This document shows, one piece after another, positions 16,410 to 25,496 of a DNA stretch of 64,000 nt. The position numbers were made by a program, and so were the translations under genes. The notes below the pieces were generated by a model. That model searched no databases, was not told the origin of the DNA, and saw only the letters and a list, made by a program, of their open reading frames with translations. This stretch comes from Candidatus Zixiibacteriota bacterium (GTDB taxonomy: Bacteria > Zixibacteria > MSB-5A5 > GN15 > FEB-12), in contig JACZWU010000002.1 in assembly GCA_022571985.1 (NCBI GenBank), positions 62,001 to 126,000 on the forward strand, written 5' to 3'. The stretch's first letter is position 1; each line of letters begins with the position of its first letter.

Positions 16410-17338
16410 ATAAAGATACTGCAATTCTTCAACTGATGAATACTTCCGGGATAGGTGCAAAACGCTTATCTCGGCTGCTGAAGAGATTACAAAATGAGAG
16501 TTATCCTGTTGAAGATTTCGTGATGACATCGACAAAAGAACTAATCGAACGATATGGATTTACAGAAAATATGGCGGCTTCACTCAAAGAAGTGGATTCG
16601 GAATTGGAGCAATTGTCAGATAAATTCTGGGAGCATGAAATTAAAGTTATTACTCAACAAGACAATTTGTATCCGAGCGTCTTGAGTAAAGTTCTAGGCG
16701 AAGATGCTCCCCCTGTGCTTTTCATTAAAGGGAATCTTCAAATTCTGGAAAGTCGTGCAGTAGGTTTCTGTGGTTCCAGAAAGGCATCCGAAAAGGGCTG
16801 CGAATTGGTAAGGGACTCAGCTGCATACTTAGCTCGCCAGGGAGTCAATATAGTCAGTGGATACGCACACGGAGTAGATCTTGCTGCTCATATTGGCGCT
16901 CTTAGTGCCGGAGGTGTAACCACGCTAGTGTTACCACTGGGAATTATGAACTATTCATTAAAAACTTCACTTTTGGAATTAATGTCAGATGATAACATGT
17001 TAATCATATCAGAATTTTCACCAAGACTCGGCTGGGCGGTACACAACGCTATGCAAAGAAATCATACAATTTGCGGGCTCAGTCGGGCTATTGTACTTGT
17101 TGATTCGGCACTTAAAGGTGGAACATTTGAGGCAGGCAAGACCGCATTGAAGCTTGAAAGACCTCTTTTTGTCTGGGAATATCAGTATCAGCCATGCACC
17201 GAAGGAAATGAATACTTTCTAAAAAGAGGCGCTATTGCTCTGACGGAAAATGATGATAGGGAACAGAATTTTGAAGAAATTCTCGAGGTGATTAGCACGG
17301 AGAATTTGAGAAGTAAACAGCAGTCTTTATTTGAATAG
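16406..17338 (+). CDS. DprA/SMF-like SLOG-superfamily protein
   Basis: 310 residues. An N-terminal helix-hairpin-helix-like segment (STSGIGAKRLSRLLKRL) precedes a Rossmann SLOG domain: AVGFCGSRKASEKGCELV, then GVNIVSGYAHGVDLAAHIGA and GGVTTLVLPLGI, matching the GSR and SG-A-GID-AAH motifs of DprA. The end is short, without the usual C-terminal winged-helix domain. Its start overlaps the PRTase stop by 4 bp. A second, more divergent DprA is encoded at 37634-38536, so this copy is probably not the housekeeping one. Role inferred as nucleotide binding or ssDNA handling within the two-gene unit. Confidence 0.8.
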   Translation: MNKDTAILQLMNTSGIGAKRLSRLLKRLQNESYPVEDFVMTSTKELIERYGFTENMAASLKEVDSELEQLSDKFWEHEIKVITQQDNLYPSVLSKVLGEDAPPVLFIKGNLQILESRAVGFCGSRKASEKGCELVRDSAAYLARQGVNIVSGYAHGVDLAAHIGALSAGGVTTLVLPLGIMNYSLKTSLLELMSDDNMLIISEFSPRLGWAVHNAMQRNHTICGLSRAIVLVDSALKGGTFEAGKTALKLERPLFVWEYQYQPCTEGNEYFLKRGAIALTENDDREQNFEEILEVISTENLRSKQQSLFE

Positions 17339-17418
17339 TCGTTTCGCACCCCCCCTCCCCCCTCTTGCCTTTGCCCTCCAAATCCCTTATTTTATCCGAC
17401 TTATAAGGAGATTTTTAA

Positions 17419-18936
17419 ATGGCAGAGAATAACAAAACTTATCAAAAATTAACCAAAAAGTGCCGCAATATTGCCCTGCTTGTCTCATGCGAGGCAGTTT
17501 TGGGCTGGGATGAGCGCACCTATATGCCCCGCGGCGGGGCTCAGCTTCGTGCTGACCAGTTAGGGCTTTTGGCGGGGATGGTTCACGAAAAGTTCACTTC
17601 AACCGAAATCGGCGACTGGCTGAGTGAACTCGAAAGTTCTGATCTGGTCAAAGATAACGGTTCACCCGAAGCGGCCAATGTTCGTGAAACGCGCCACCGC
17701 TATGACAAAGAAGCCAGACTCCCCAAAGACTTAGTCGAGGAATTCACCAGGACTACCACCTTAGCGCAGGGGGAATGGGTCACAGCCCGTCAGAATAATG
17801 ATTTCAAGGCGTTTCTACCCTGGCTTGAAAAAGTTGTCGATTTGAGCCGCCAGAAAGCTGAAGCCTATGGTTACGAAGGTGAGCCCTACAATGCGCTCTT
17901 AGATGACTACGAACCGGGGGCAACCGTTGATATGGTTTCTGAAACTTTTAAGCTCCTCCGCGATGATTTAGTCATTCTTTTGAAGAAAATAAAAGAGGCT
18001 CCCAAACAGCCGGATAAAACTATTGTTGAACGGCCCTACGATGTCGACCTGCAAAAGGTTTTCGGCGAATCGGTAGCGGCGGCTATCGGTTTTAGTTTTG
18101 ATTCGGGTCGGCTTGATGTCACCACTCACCCCTTCTGCTCAGGGATTGGACCCGGAGATACTCGAATCACCACTCGTTACAATCCCAACCATATCAATGA
18201 TGCTTTGTTTGGAATCATGCACGAGGCCGGTCATGCGTTGTACGAGATGGGCATCGACAAGAAAAACAATTTTGGCATGCCGACCGGTGAAGCGGTCTCG
18301 CTTGGTATTCATGAGTCGCAGTCACGGATGTGGGAAAATCAGGTTGGGCGCTCAAAAGAATTTTGGCAATACTTTTTCCCGCAGGCTCAGCGTATTTTCA
18401 AAACATCTCTGTCCGGGGTATCGCTTGATGATTTCTACGACTCAATAAACGCGGTGCAGCCGTCATATATACGAGTCGAAGCGGATGAGGCTACTTATAA
18501 TCTTCACATTTTGCTTCGCTTTGAACTGGAACGGGCGATTATGAAAGGTGATCTGAAACCGGCCGATATCCCCGGCGAATGGAACAGCCGCTTTGAAAAA
18601 TATTTCGGGCTTAAAGTTGACAAAGACAGTAACGGCTGCCTTCAGGATGTGCACTGGTCGGCCGGGCTTTTTGGGTATTTCCCGACCTACACTTTAGGGA
18701 ATCTATACTCGGCTCTGTTTTTCAATAAGGCCAAAAAGGATATGCCTGATCTGGGCGACCGCTTCAGCCGCGGCGAATTTAAGACTATGGTTGACTGGCT
18801 GCGCGAGAATATCCATAAACATGGCGCCCGTTACCGCGCCAATGTACTTTGCAAGAGAGTGACCGGTGAAGAATTATCTCACAAGCCGCTGGTTGACTAT
18901 ATGAATGATAAGTATGCCGGGATTTATGGTTTTTAG
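17419..18936 (+). CDS. M32 carboxypeptidase (carboxypeptidase Taq family)
   Basis: 505 residues. A cytoplasmic zinc carboxypeptidase of family M32. The zinc-binding HExxH is MHEAGHALYEMG (about residue 268), followed by GIHESQSRMWEN, the second family motif holding a further ligand Glu, and later QPSYIRVEADEATYNLHI. AAGGAG lies 10 nt before the ATG. A long pyrimidine run (17343-17365) lies just upstream. Together with PepF and the POT transporter it suggests a peptide-based diet. Confidence 0.94.
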   Translation: MAENNKTYQKLTKKCRNIALLVSCEAVLGWDERTYMPRGGAQLRADQLGLLAGMVHEKFTSTEIGDWLSELESSDLVKDNGSPEAANVRETRHRYDKEARLPKDLVEEFTRTTTLAQGEWVTARQNNDFKAFLPWLEKVVDLSRQKAEAYGYEGEPYNALLDDYEPGATVDMVSETFKLLRDDLVILLKKIKEAPKQPDKTIVERPYDVDLQKVFGESVAAAIGFSFDSGRLDVTTHPFCSGIGPGDTRITTRYNPNHINDALFGIMHEAGHALYEMGIDKKNNFGMPTGEAVSLGIHESQSRMWENQVGRSKEFWQYFFPQAQRIFKTSLSGVSLDDFYDSINAVQPSYIRVEADEATYNLHILLRFELERAIMKGDLKPADIPGEWNSRFEKYFGLKVDKDSNGCLQDVHWSAGLFGYFPTYTLGNLYSALFFNKAKKDMPDLGDRFSRGEFKTMVDWLRENIHKHGARYRANVLCKRVTGEELSHKPLVDYMNDKYAGIYGF

Positions 18937-19077
18937 ATAGCTGTTGCCGGCGTCTGTGGTTCTGTCTTTAATTTCGGGCTGAATGTATTCAGCCCCTACT
19001 AGGACTCTTGAGTAGGTCTAAGCCCGTCTCCGGCGAATGGTTCCGACAGCGTTGAGATTGCCGCGTCTTCTCGTTTG

Positions 19078-19180
19078 AAAATTTCCGTGGGCGGCAGACG
19101 TCTCGTCTGCCCCAGCCGTCCGATTCGGCTACCCTTCGACTCCCGAGACTACGCTCGGGACTTCGTACGCTCAGGGTGAC
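19078..19180. repeat. Composite dispersed repeat
   Basis: TTTCCGTGGGCGGCAGACG then TCTCGTCTGCCCC (hairpin GGCAGACG / CGTCTGCC), followed by CTACCCTTCGACTCCCGAG, ACTACGCTCGGGACTTCG and TACGCTCAGGGTGACG (inverted copy of the TGAGCC module). It ends against the stop of the secreted gene. Confidence 0.65.
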
Positions 19181-19181
19181 G

Positions 19182-21758
19182 TTACAAAATTATCACCAGT
19201 TTTCCCATCTCGGTGCGGCTGTCGGATTCGACCACCCAGTAGTATAAGCCGGAGACTACTCGAAGGCCATTGCGGCTGATTAGTCCCCACTCGGCATGCC
19301 TTGCTGTCGGGTCGCTGGGGTCTTTGTCATGGTGAATCTCCCTGATCAAATCACCATCGAGTGAAAATATGCTGATAGTGCACTTAGGCGGGATATTGGC
19401 AAAATGAATTCTTCTTACCCTCTCGCTCCAGCGGTCTTCCTGATTTAAACCTTCAAAGCCACGAGCGCGATAATTAGCGTCGATGCGATACGGATTAGGA
19501 TAGACAACTATCTGTAAACTATCGGCACCAACTGCGGGGTCAACTATTTTGGCATAAACTTGCTGGGCGTTCTCTGTTATCGAGGTCTCCAGTGGCTCGA
19601 GTCTTGACTTCGGCCAGCCAAAATCAATTGCTGTCACGCTGACATAATAGGCCACTGTCGGAATTATATTTTCGATTATGAATTCGTACTCAAAAAATTT
19701 GAGATAGCCGTCATCGGTGTAAAATCCGGCGGTGATAGAATCCGCCGGAAGTACTCTTGGGTCGGGGGCATTGGGGAATCGTTTTGTTATCGGTGTCGTA
19801 ACGCCGAACTCTGAAACATTGTGCTCATGTTTGACAAAGTAAAAAAGTGATTCGGGATAAATCGGATGAGAGTAGGGGAAACTCGGCCGGTATTTAAAAA
19901 CATCGAAGAGTATATCGTTGCAGCTGTCGGCATAGGCACATTTGATTTCCTCAAGTGTCATGGGAAAATCAAGCAGTTCCCAGCCGGGGTCGGGCTGCTT
20001 CTCGTAGTTCCAGACATACTTGTCATAGTTTTCAATATCATACGATGCCAACAAAGAATAGCTGGTCTCGCGGTCATCGCGGGCGATATATATTTTATAG
20101 CCTTCAAAATCCAACAACTTGGTGAAGATATCAGGTGTCGTCTCCGACTCCTGACCGTTGAACCTGATATTTATCCCTTTAAATGTCGGTATTACCCAGA
20201 CTTTAGGCGCAGGCGGGGGAGCGGCCGCCCGCCAGTCCGGCACACCGTCACCTTTGTACCAGGTTGTCTCGGCAACAGTTGCCACCCACATAGAATCAGC
20301 ATCAAGCACCGAATCAAAAACACAGACACGAAATTCCCCAGCGTAACCGTCGTTGTCAGTGTCAATTCCAGGGTTATCGTAAATCCATCTGGCCCATTGC
20401 GCATTTTTGACTAAATCAGAAAAATCAAGATTGGCATAGTAAGCGTCAACATCGCCACGATATATGTTTTCTAAGTTTCTGGGGTTGGTGTGAAAGTTTT
20501 CACCGGCAGTAATTACGAATACTATCGGGATAGTGCTGCCCGGAGAAAGATTAAACGGTCCAACCGAATAAAGAAATTTATGAGGGAATCCGTCAGATTC
20601 GTCCAAAGGCAACCGCCTGTCAGGATACATCCATTTCAAATCATATTGTTTAATCGTGCTTATCAAAGGCATATCGTAATCAATTTCACCGTTACTAAGC
20701 AGATGATACATGTTTCTGTCGCCTGCCGGTCTGCCAAGCCCTCCTGTTCCGAAATTGCGAAAATTTTCATTATGTCTTGGTCCGAAGTCGGCATAAAGCG
20801 GTGTACTGGGAAATAAATAGTTCCACCAGTTAAACGAATATCTGACTTCATCTGAAGGCAAGCCTATAAATGATGCTCCAATAGCATGACGCGAGGACTT
20901 GTAGGGAGGACCGCGGTCCAGAAATTTACCCTCGTATGGGTCGCCGTCGTTATCTGCCAGCCAGGCCATATTAAGAGTATCAACAAAACCACAGCCGTTC
21001 TTTGCTTTATAGCTCTTCATGTAGCCGCAAATATCATCCTCTCCGATCCAGATTGTATCACGGCCTATCCAGCCTACTTCGGGTTCCATATATATTCCAA
21101 AATATAGATTACGTAAATTATCATCGCCGATATTTTTTAATTTGAGATCATACAAAATGAAGTCTTCTGCGTAGCTGAATGACCAGGCGTAAGATGCTTC
21201 TGTAATTTCAATATTTAATGGCTTATGAGCTCTAAAATCTACCTCATCATACCCTATATAGGAAAACTGACTGGTCTTAAACGTATCTGTATAAACTCCA
21301 ATATAATCTTCTTCAGATATGGCGTTCTTGTATAAAGGAGAATTAGGGACAAGTGTTGATCTATACTTTAGATAGCCAAATGGGGCTTCATCTGGATGCA
21401 ATTCGCTTGTAGGCGGCGGCCAATTTGAAGATACAAGAGTATCTCCGCCAACCAAAGCTCCAACCCAAAATGCACCATGTTCAATGTGTGTGAGTTGACT
21501 TTTTATCGGAAACTCTGAGCCAATCCACTCGATCTCCCCGGTATAAACGTCAATTATGCCGGGGAAATTCCTTAGTCCACCTCCGAAAGAACCAAAATTA
21601 CCTTTTCCCAATCTCAATCTATTACTTTTATGTGATGTCTCTTGTCCCGCCGGAATTCCGGCCTTTACCTGGACTGTGTCAACTCCGACAAGAAAGATGC
21701 AGGTTATGGCGAACAATAAGAAGCATTTCAGATGCGTCCAAGAATGCGGCTTTAGCAT
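19182..21758 (-). CDS. Large secreted protein with C-terminal sorting-like domain
   Basis: 858 residues. GGAGGGAG lies right before the ATG. A long n-region and the hydrophobic stretch CFLLFAITCIFLVGV form a signal peptide. The body is rich in aromatic and acidic residues with no domain I recognise; DNDGDPYEG and DTDNDGYAG look like calcium-binding loops. The last about 110 residues contain VVYPNPYRIDANYRARGFEG, then IHFANIPPKCTISIFSLDGD and VSGLYYWVVES, the pattern of FlgD-Ig-like/T9SS-type C-terminal domains found in exported FCB proteins. Probably a cell-surface or secreted protein. It is followed by repeat DNA and has no operon partner. Confidence 0.82.
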   Translation of the reverse strand: MLKPHSWTHLKCFLLFAITCIFLVGVDTVQVKAGIPAGQETSHKSNRLRLGKGNFGSFGGGLRNFPGIIDVYTGEIEWIGSEFPIKSQLTHIEHGAFWVGALVGGDTLVSSNWPPPTSELHPDEAPFGYLKYRSTLVPNSPLYKNAISEEDYIGVYTDTFKTSQFSYIGYDEVDFRAHKPLNIEITEASYAWSFSYAEDFILYDLKLKNIGDDNLRNLYFGIYMEPEVGWIGRDTIWIGEDDICGYMKSYKAKNGCGFVDTLNMAWLADNDGDPYEGKFLDRGPPYKSSRHAIGASFIGLPSDEVRYSFNWWNYLFPSTPLYADFGPRHNENFRNFGTGGLGRPAGDRNMYHLLSNGEIDYDMPLISTIKQYDLKWMYPDRRLPLDESDGFPHKFLYSVGPFNLSPGSTIPIVFVITAGENFHTNPRNLENIYRGDVDAYYANLDFSDLVKNAQWARWIYDNPGIDTDNDGYAGEFRVCVFDSVLDADSMWVATVAETTWYKGDGVPDWRAAAPPPAPKVWVIPTFKGINIRFNGQESETTPDIFTKLLDFEGYKIYIARDDRETSYSLLASYDIENYDKYVWNYEKQPDPGWELLDFPMTLEEIKCAYADSCNDILFDVFKYRPSFPYSHPIYPESLFYFVKHEHNVSEFGVTTPITKRFPNAPDPRVLPADSITAGFYTDDGYLKFFEYEFIIENIIPTVAYYVSVTAIDFGWPKSRLEPLETSITENAQQVYAKIVDPAVGADSLQIVVYPNPYRIDANYRARGFEGLNQEDRWSERVRRIHFANIPPKCTISIFSLDGDLIREIHHDKDPSDPTARHAEWGLISRNGLRVVSGLYYWVVESDSRTEMGKLVIIL

Positions 21759-21901
21759 AACTCCCTCCAGAGCGAACAGTCTTCTAAATTAACGAATAAA
21801 CAGTCCAATTTGTCCAACGGTATTTGGAGACACTTTGGATTTTCAGGGGTGGACGCCACGGCGGATGTCGACTGCCCTAGCGTTGAGTATGAAATTAGAT
21901 G

Positions 21902-21957
21902 AAGATGGATTCCCGCCTACTCCCCGTGATTACACGGGACTAAAGCGGGAATGACAA
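21902..21957. repeat. 56-nt REP-like hairpin repeat, copy 1
   Basis: Nested palindrome: ATTCCCGC 21909-21916 / GCGGGAAT 21945-21952 enclosing CCCGTG 21923-21928 / CACGGG 21933-21938. An identical 56-nt copy lies in inverted orientation at 43648-43703. Confidence 0.85.
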
Positions 21958-21977
21958 GAAACGGGTCCCCTTTGTTT

Positions 21978-22193
21978 CTAAAAAAATATCCCCTTGGCGA
22001 TCAGGTAAGGAATGATAATATAAAGAATCGTATCTCGAATCAGATAAAACAGTATAAAGGCGGCTACGAATTTCCAGCCGAGTTTTTTGACTTCGCCCCA
22101 GCTTTTAGGGAATTTCAAAAACCTCCGGCGTTTTTTCTTTTCAGCTGCTTCTGGTCGGACAGCCGGTCTTTCAATGAATGCTTCTTGTCTCAT
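21978..22193 (-). CDS. Small one-helix membrane protein
   Basis: 71 residues. A basic N-terminal half (EKKKRRRFLKFPKSWGEVKK) leads into one long hydrophobic segment FVAAFILFYLIRDTILYIII. The basic flank predicts an N-in orientation. Weak Shine-Dalgarno (AGGCAG). The composition is protein-like and unlike the shadow frames nearby, so it is kept as a probable gene. Function unknown. It lies between a repeat and the trkA promoter region. Confidence 0.6.
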   Translation of the reverse strand: MRQEAFIERPAVRPEAAEKKKRRRFLKFPKSWGEVKKLGWKFVAAFILFYLIRDTILYIIIPYLIAKGIFF

Positions 22194-22387
22194 TTATCTG
22201 CCTAAATCCAATTATAAGGCCTCTTTACTGAATTACTAACCGATTTTTTGAGCTCTGGTTCCTGATATTTGGCCAAAATCCGGCCAGGGACGAATTTGCA
22301 GGCGGCGAAAAAATAATTGATAAAACATCTAACAATCCTCAAATTGTAGCTATTGCATTGACTAAAACCAGAGGATAATTTGCAAAT

Positions 22388-23758
22388 ATGCGCATAATCA
22401 TAATTGGCGGTGGAATTGTCGGCTCAAGCCTGGCAGAGCACCTCTTAAAAGAAGGACATAACCTGTCAATGATAGAGCTTAATGACAAGCTCTGTATCGA
22501 GGTAAGTGAAAAACTTGACCTGCAAGTCATTGAAGGCTCCGGCTCTTCGCCGTCGGCGCTGAAATCTGCCGGAGTTGATTCGGCGGACATGCTTCTGGCG
22601 GTAACCCCGGAAAACGATGTCAACATTTTGTCGTGCGGCTTAGCCGCCCAGTATGGTGTAAAATCCAGAATAGCGCGACTTCGCGGCCGGGAGTACTCCG
22701 GAGAGCATGATCTGGTAGATTTAGAAAAGCTGGGAGTAACCTCCGTAATCCAGCCCGAACGCGTTTTAGTAGACCAGATTATGCAGTATGTCGAAACGCC
22801 CCATGCGGTAGAGTCGGCCAATTTTGAAGATGGCCGTATTCTCCTGCGCGGCTTTCGCATTACCGATAAAATGCCTTTAGCCCACAAAACACCACGTGAA
22901 ATCCGCCAAGAAACTGATATGCAGCTGCTATTTGCGGCCATCGTCCGCCGCAGCAAGGGCATGATACCCGATGGTGATACGGTCATTGAACCCGGCGATA
23001 TTTTGTATACTCTCTTTCCGCGAGAGTCGCTTGATAAATTTCTGGAGCTGGTAAATATCGAAAAGAAAACTGTCCGTAAAATAATTATTACCGGCAGTTC
23101 CTATTCGACAGTTGAGCTGGCGCTCAGGCTGGACAAGACAGATCACCATGTTACCTTAGTCGATCCCGATCTTGACCACGCCAACAAAATCGCCGGACTG
23201 TTTGACAATGTTGAAGTTCTGCATGGCGACTGCACCCACGACGATCTCCTGAGAGAGCTCAATGTGGACAAAGCTTCATTTTTCATAGCCGTATCAGACG
23301 AGGCCGACTACAATATGCTTTCATCCCTTTTGGCAAAGGTTGAAGGGGCACACGAAGTTATCTCTACAACCTCGGAATGGCAGCATGACAAACTGTTTCA
23401 TTCTATAGGCATAGACCATGTCATTAACCCGCGGCTGACAACCGCCAGAGAGATTCTGGAGATTATCTCGCGCGGGCAGATCGGGGCAGTTGTAAAACTT
23501 TCTGATGTTGATATCGAAGCCATCAGGTTTAATGTTGCGCCAAGCAGTAAAATCGCCGGCATGCAGGTCAAAGACGTGGCTGTCAAACTCAAGAAAGGCT
23601 CCATCATTGGTGTTATTATTCGCGAAGGCAGCATGCTGCTTCCGGACGGAGAGACCACTATTTTGGCAAATGATCATGTTATAATAATAACCCGCCATGA
23701 AAACCTGGACTCGGTCAATAAGCTGTTTAAGTCCGGCGGCATATTTGTCCGAAACTAA
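22388..23758 (+). CDS. trkA: Trk potassium uptake regulatory subunit TrkA
   Basis: 456 residues with tandem RCK modules: RCK_N starting MRIIIIGGGIVGSSLAEHLL (dinucleotide-binding GxGxxG) and a second from about residue 230 (KIIITGSSYSTVELALRL), each followed by an RCK_C domain (for example IDKMPLAHK-type loops; the final domain GMQVKDVAVKLKKGSIIGVI). Binds NAD(H)/ATP on the cytoplasmic face and gates TrkH. It runs into trkH after 5 bp, a classic operon. Promoter region AT-rich; no K+-responsive element recognised. Confidence 0.95.
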   Translation: MRIIIIGGGIVGSSLAEHLLKEGHNLSMIELNDKLCIEVSEKLDLQVIEGSGSSPSALKSAGVDSADMLLAVTPENDVNILSCGLAAQYGVKSRIARLRGREYSGEHDLVDLEKLGVTSVIQPERVLVDQIMQYVETPHAVESANFEDGRILLRGFRITDKMPLAHKTPREIRQETDMQLLFAAIVRRSKGMIPDGDTVIEPGDILYTLFPRESLDKFLELVNIEKKTVRKIIITGSSYSTVELALRLDKTDHHVTLVDPDLDHANKIAGLFDNVEVLHGDCTHDDLLRELNVDKASFFIAVSDEADYNMLSSLLAKVEGAHEVISTTSEWQHDKLFHSIGIDHVINPRLTTAREILEIISRGQIGAVVKLSDVDIEAIRFNVAPSSKIAGMQVKDVAVKLKKGSIIGVIIREGSMLLPDGETTILANDHVIIITRHENLDSVNKLFKSGGIFVRN

Positions 23759-23763
23759 ACTAA

Positions 23764-25362
23764 ATGCATAAATCTGCAGTAGCATACGCAATTGGAAAAC
23801 TTATGCAGGTCATGGGACTGGTGCTGCTGGTTCCGCTGGCAATTGCAATCTATGACCGCTCTGGCGAAAGCAGCATGTCTCTTTTCAGCCGTCCCGAAGT
23901 GATCGGCTTTATGATAGCGATTATTGCGGCTCTTTTTGTAGGCAGCGCCTGCGTCTATATTTTTCGAAAAGGAAAAAAATTACAGGGTGTCAAAGAAGGT
24001 TTTGCAGTAGTCGCCATCGGCTGGGTGGCCTTGACTTTTATCAGCTCAATACCGATGACGCTCTATCTATTAAGCCAGCCCGCTGCCAATGGTTTCGGAT
24101 TTCTTGAGGCCTTCACCAACGGTTTTTTTGAAACAATGTCGGGCTTCACTACCACCGGAGCCACGATACTAACTGACATTGAAGCTGTCCCGGATTCACT
24201 TTTATTTTTAAGAGCGCTGACGCAATGGTTAGGCGGTATGGGCATTATTACTCTGGCCATTGCCATTTTCCCGGCAATGGGCGTATCCGGCTATCAGATG
24301 TTTCGAAGCGAGGTCCCCGGACCTACCAAGGAAAAACTTCAGCCTCGCCTGGCACAGACTGTTTCGGTCCTTTGGGGTGTCTATGTTCTTTTGTCAGTTT
24401 TTGAAACGTTGCTTTTGATGGTAGGAGATATGAGTTTGTTCGATGCTGTTTGTCATACTTTTTCCACTATGGCGACTGGAGGATTTTCGACTAAAAATGG
24501 TTCAATAGCAGCCTTTGACTCGCCCTTTATCGAATGGGTCATAATTGTCTTTATGTTCTTTGCGGGAATTAATTTTTTATTACATTTCAGAGTATTCAGA
24601 GGTGACTTTAAATCATTAACGAAAAACCCAGAGTTCAGGTTTTATGCCGGCGTAATTTTGACCGCTATCGTAGTTTTTACGGCTGTGCTCACTTTTCAGG
24701 GTTTGGCGCCGATTGAAACAGCAGCCGAAAGCTATCGCTTCTCGCAGCCCGGAGATTCTGAATTCGCTCTCCATTATGCTGACCAGCAAGAAAAAATAAA
24801 CGGCTTTGGGACTGTTTTTCGTACCGCCGCCTTTCAGGTAATGTCATTTGTCACAGGCACTGGCTTTGTTACTGCAGATTTTGACCTCTGGGATGATTTT
24901 TTGAGAGCTGCACTAGTGTTTCTGATGTTTTTTGGTGGCTGCGCCGGTTCTACGGCAGGGGGAATAAAAATGATCCGGATTTTGGTAGTGGCCAAAACTG
25001 CTTTCAATGAACTGAGAAAGATAGCCCAGCCGCGCCTGGTATCTCCTGTTAAAGTTGCCAATCGGGTAGTTGAACAAGACCGGGTTGTTAATATAGCTTC
25101 CTTTTTTATTTTCTTTTTGGGGCTGTTTATTCTCTGCGGACTTCTGATGACTCTCTTTGTCCCCGATTTAGAAACTGCTTTTACAGCTTCAATAGCTGCT
25201 ATCGGAAACATCGGCCCCGGGCTGGCTGGAGTAGGCGCAACTCAAAATTATGCCTGGCTGCCAATTCCTGCCAAATGGCTGCTGATTATTACAATGCTGC
25301 TGGGACGCCTGGAAATTTTCACAGTCCTTATTCTTCTTCGCGCCAGGACCTGGCGAAAATAA
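23764..25362 (+). CDS. trkH: Trk potassium uptake channel subunit TrkH
   Basis: 532 residues with the four pseudo-repeated pore loops: SGFTTTGATIL, STMATGGFSTKNG, FVTGTGFVTADF and GNIGPGLAGVG. The glycines of the K+ filter are all present. An insert of about 50 residues (QGLAPIETAAESYRF to KINGFGTV) lies before the third pore. No clear Shine-Dalgarno; translation is probably coupled to trkA, whose stop is 5 bp upstream. Works with TrkA in K+ import. Confidence 0.95.
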   Translation: MHKSAVAYAIGKLMQVMGLVLLVPLAIAIYDRSGESSMSLFSRPEVIGFMIAIIAALFVGSACVYIFRKGKKLQGVKEGFAVVAIGWVALTFISSIPMTLYLLSQPAANGFGFLEAFTNGFFETMSGFTTTGATILTDIEAVPDSLLFLRALTQWLGGMGIITLAIAIFPAMGVSGYQMFRSEVPGPTKEKLQPRLAQTVSVLWGVYVLLSVFETLLLMVGDMSLFDAVCHTFSTMATGGFSTKNGSIAAFDSPFIEWVIIVFMFFAGINFLLHFRVFRGDFKSLTKNPEFRFYAGVILTAIVVFTAVLTFQGLAPIETAAESYRFSQPGDSEFALHYADQQEKINGFGTVFRTAAFQVMSFVTGTGFVTADFDLWDDFLRAALVFLMFFGGCAGSTAGGIKMIRILVVAKTAFNELRKIAQPRLVSPVKVANRVVEQDRVVNIASFFIFFLGLFILCGLLMTLFVPDLETAFTASIAAIGNIGPGLAGVGATQNYAWLPIPAKWLLIITMLLGRLEIFTVLILLRARTWRK

Positions 25363-25496
25363 GCGAGCCACCAGATTTTTGGTATAACCTGGTATAATAA
25401 GAAGCAATAAATAATTGAAACAAAAAGAAGATGACGGCTGTTTTTTAGAATATGAACGGTATCAAGAGCCATAATTATAGAAAGCATTCCTGAGAA

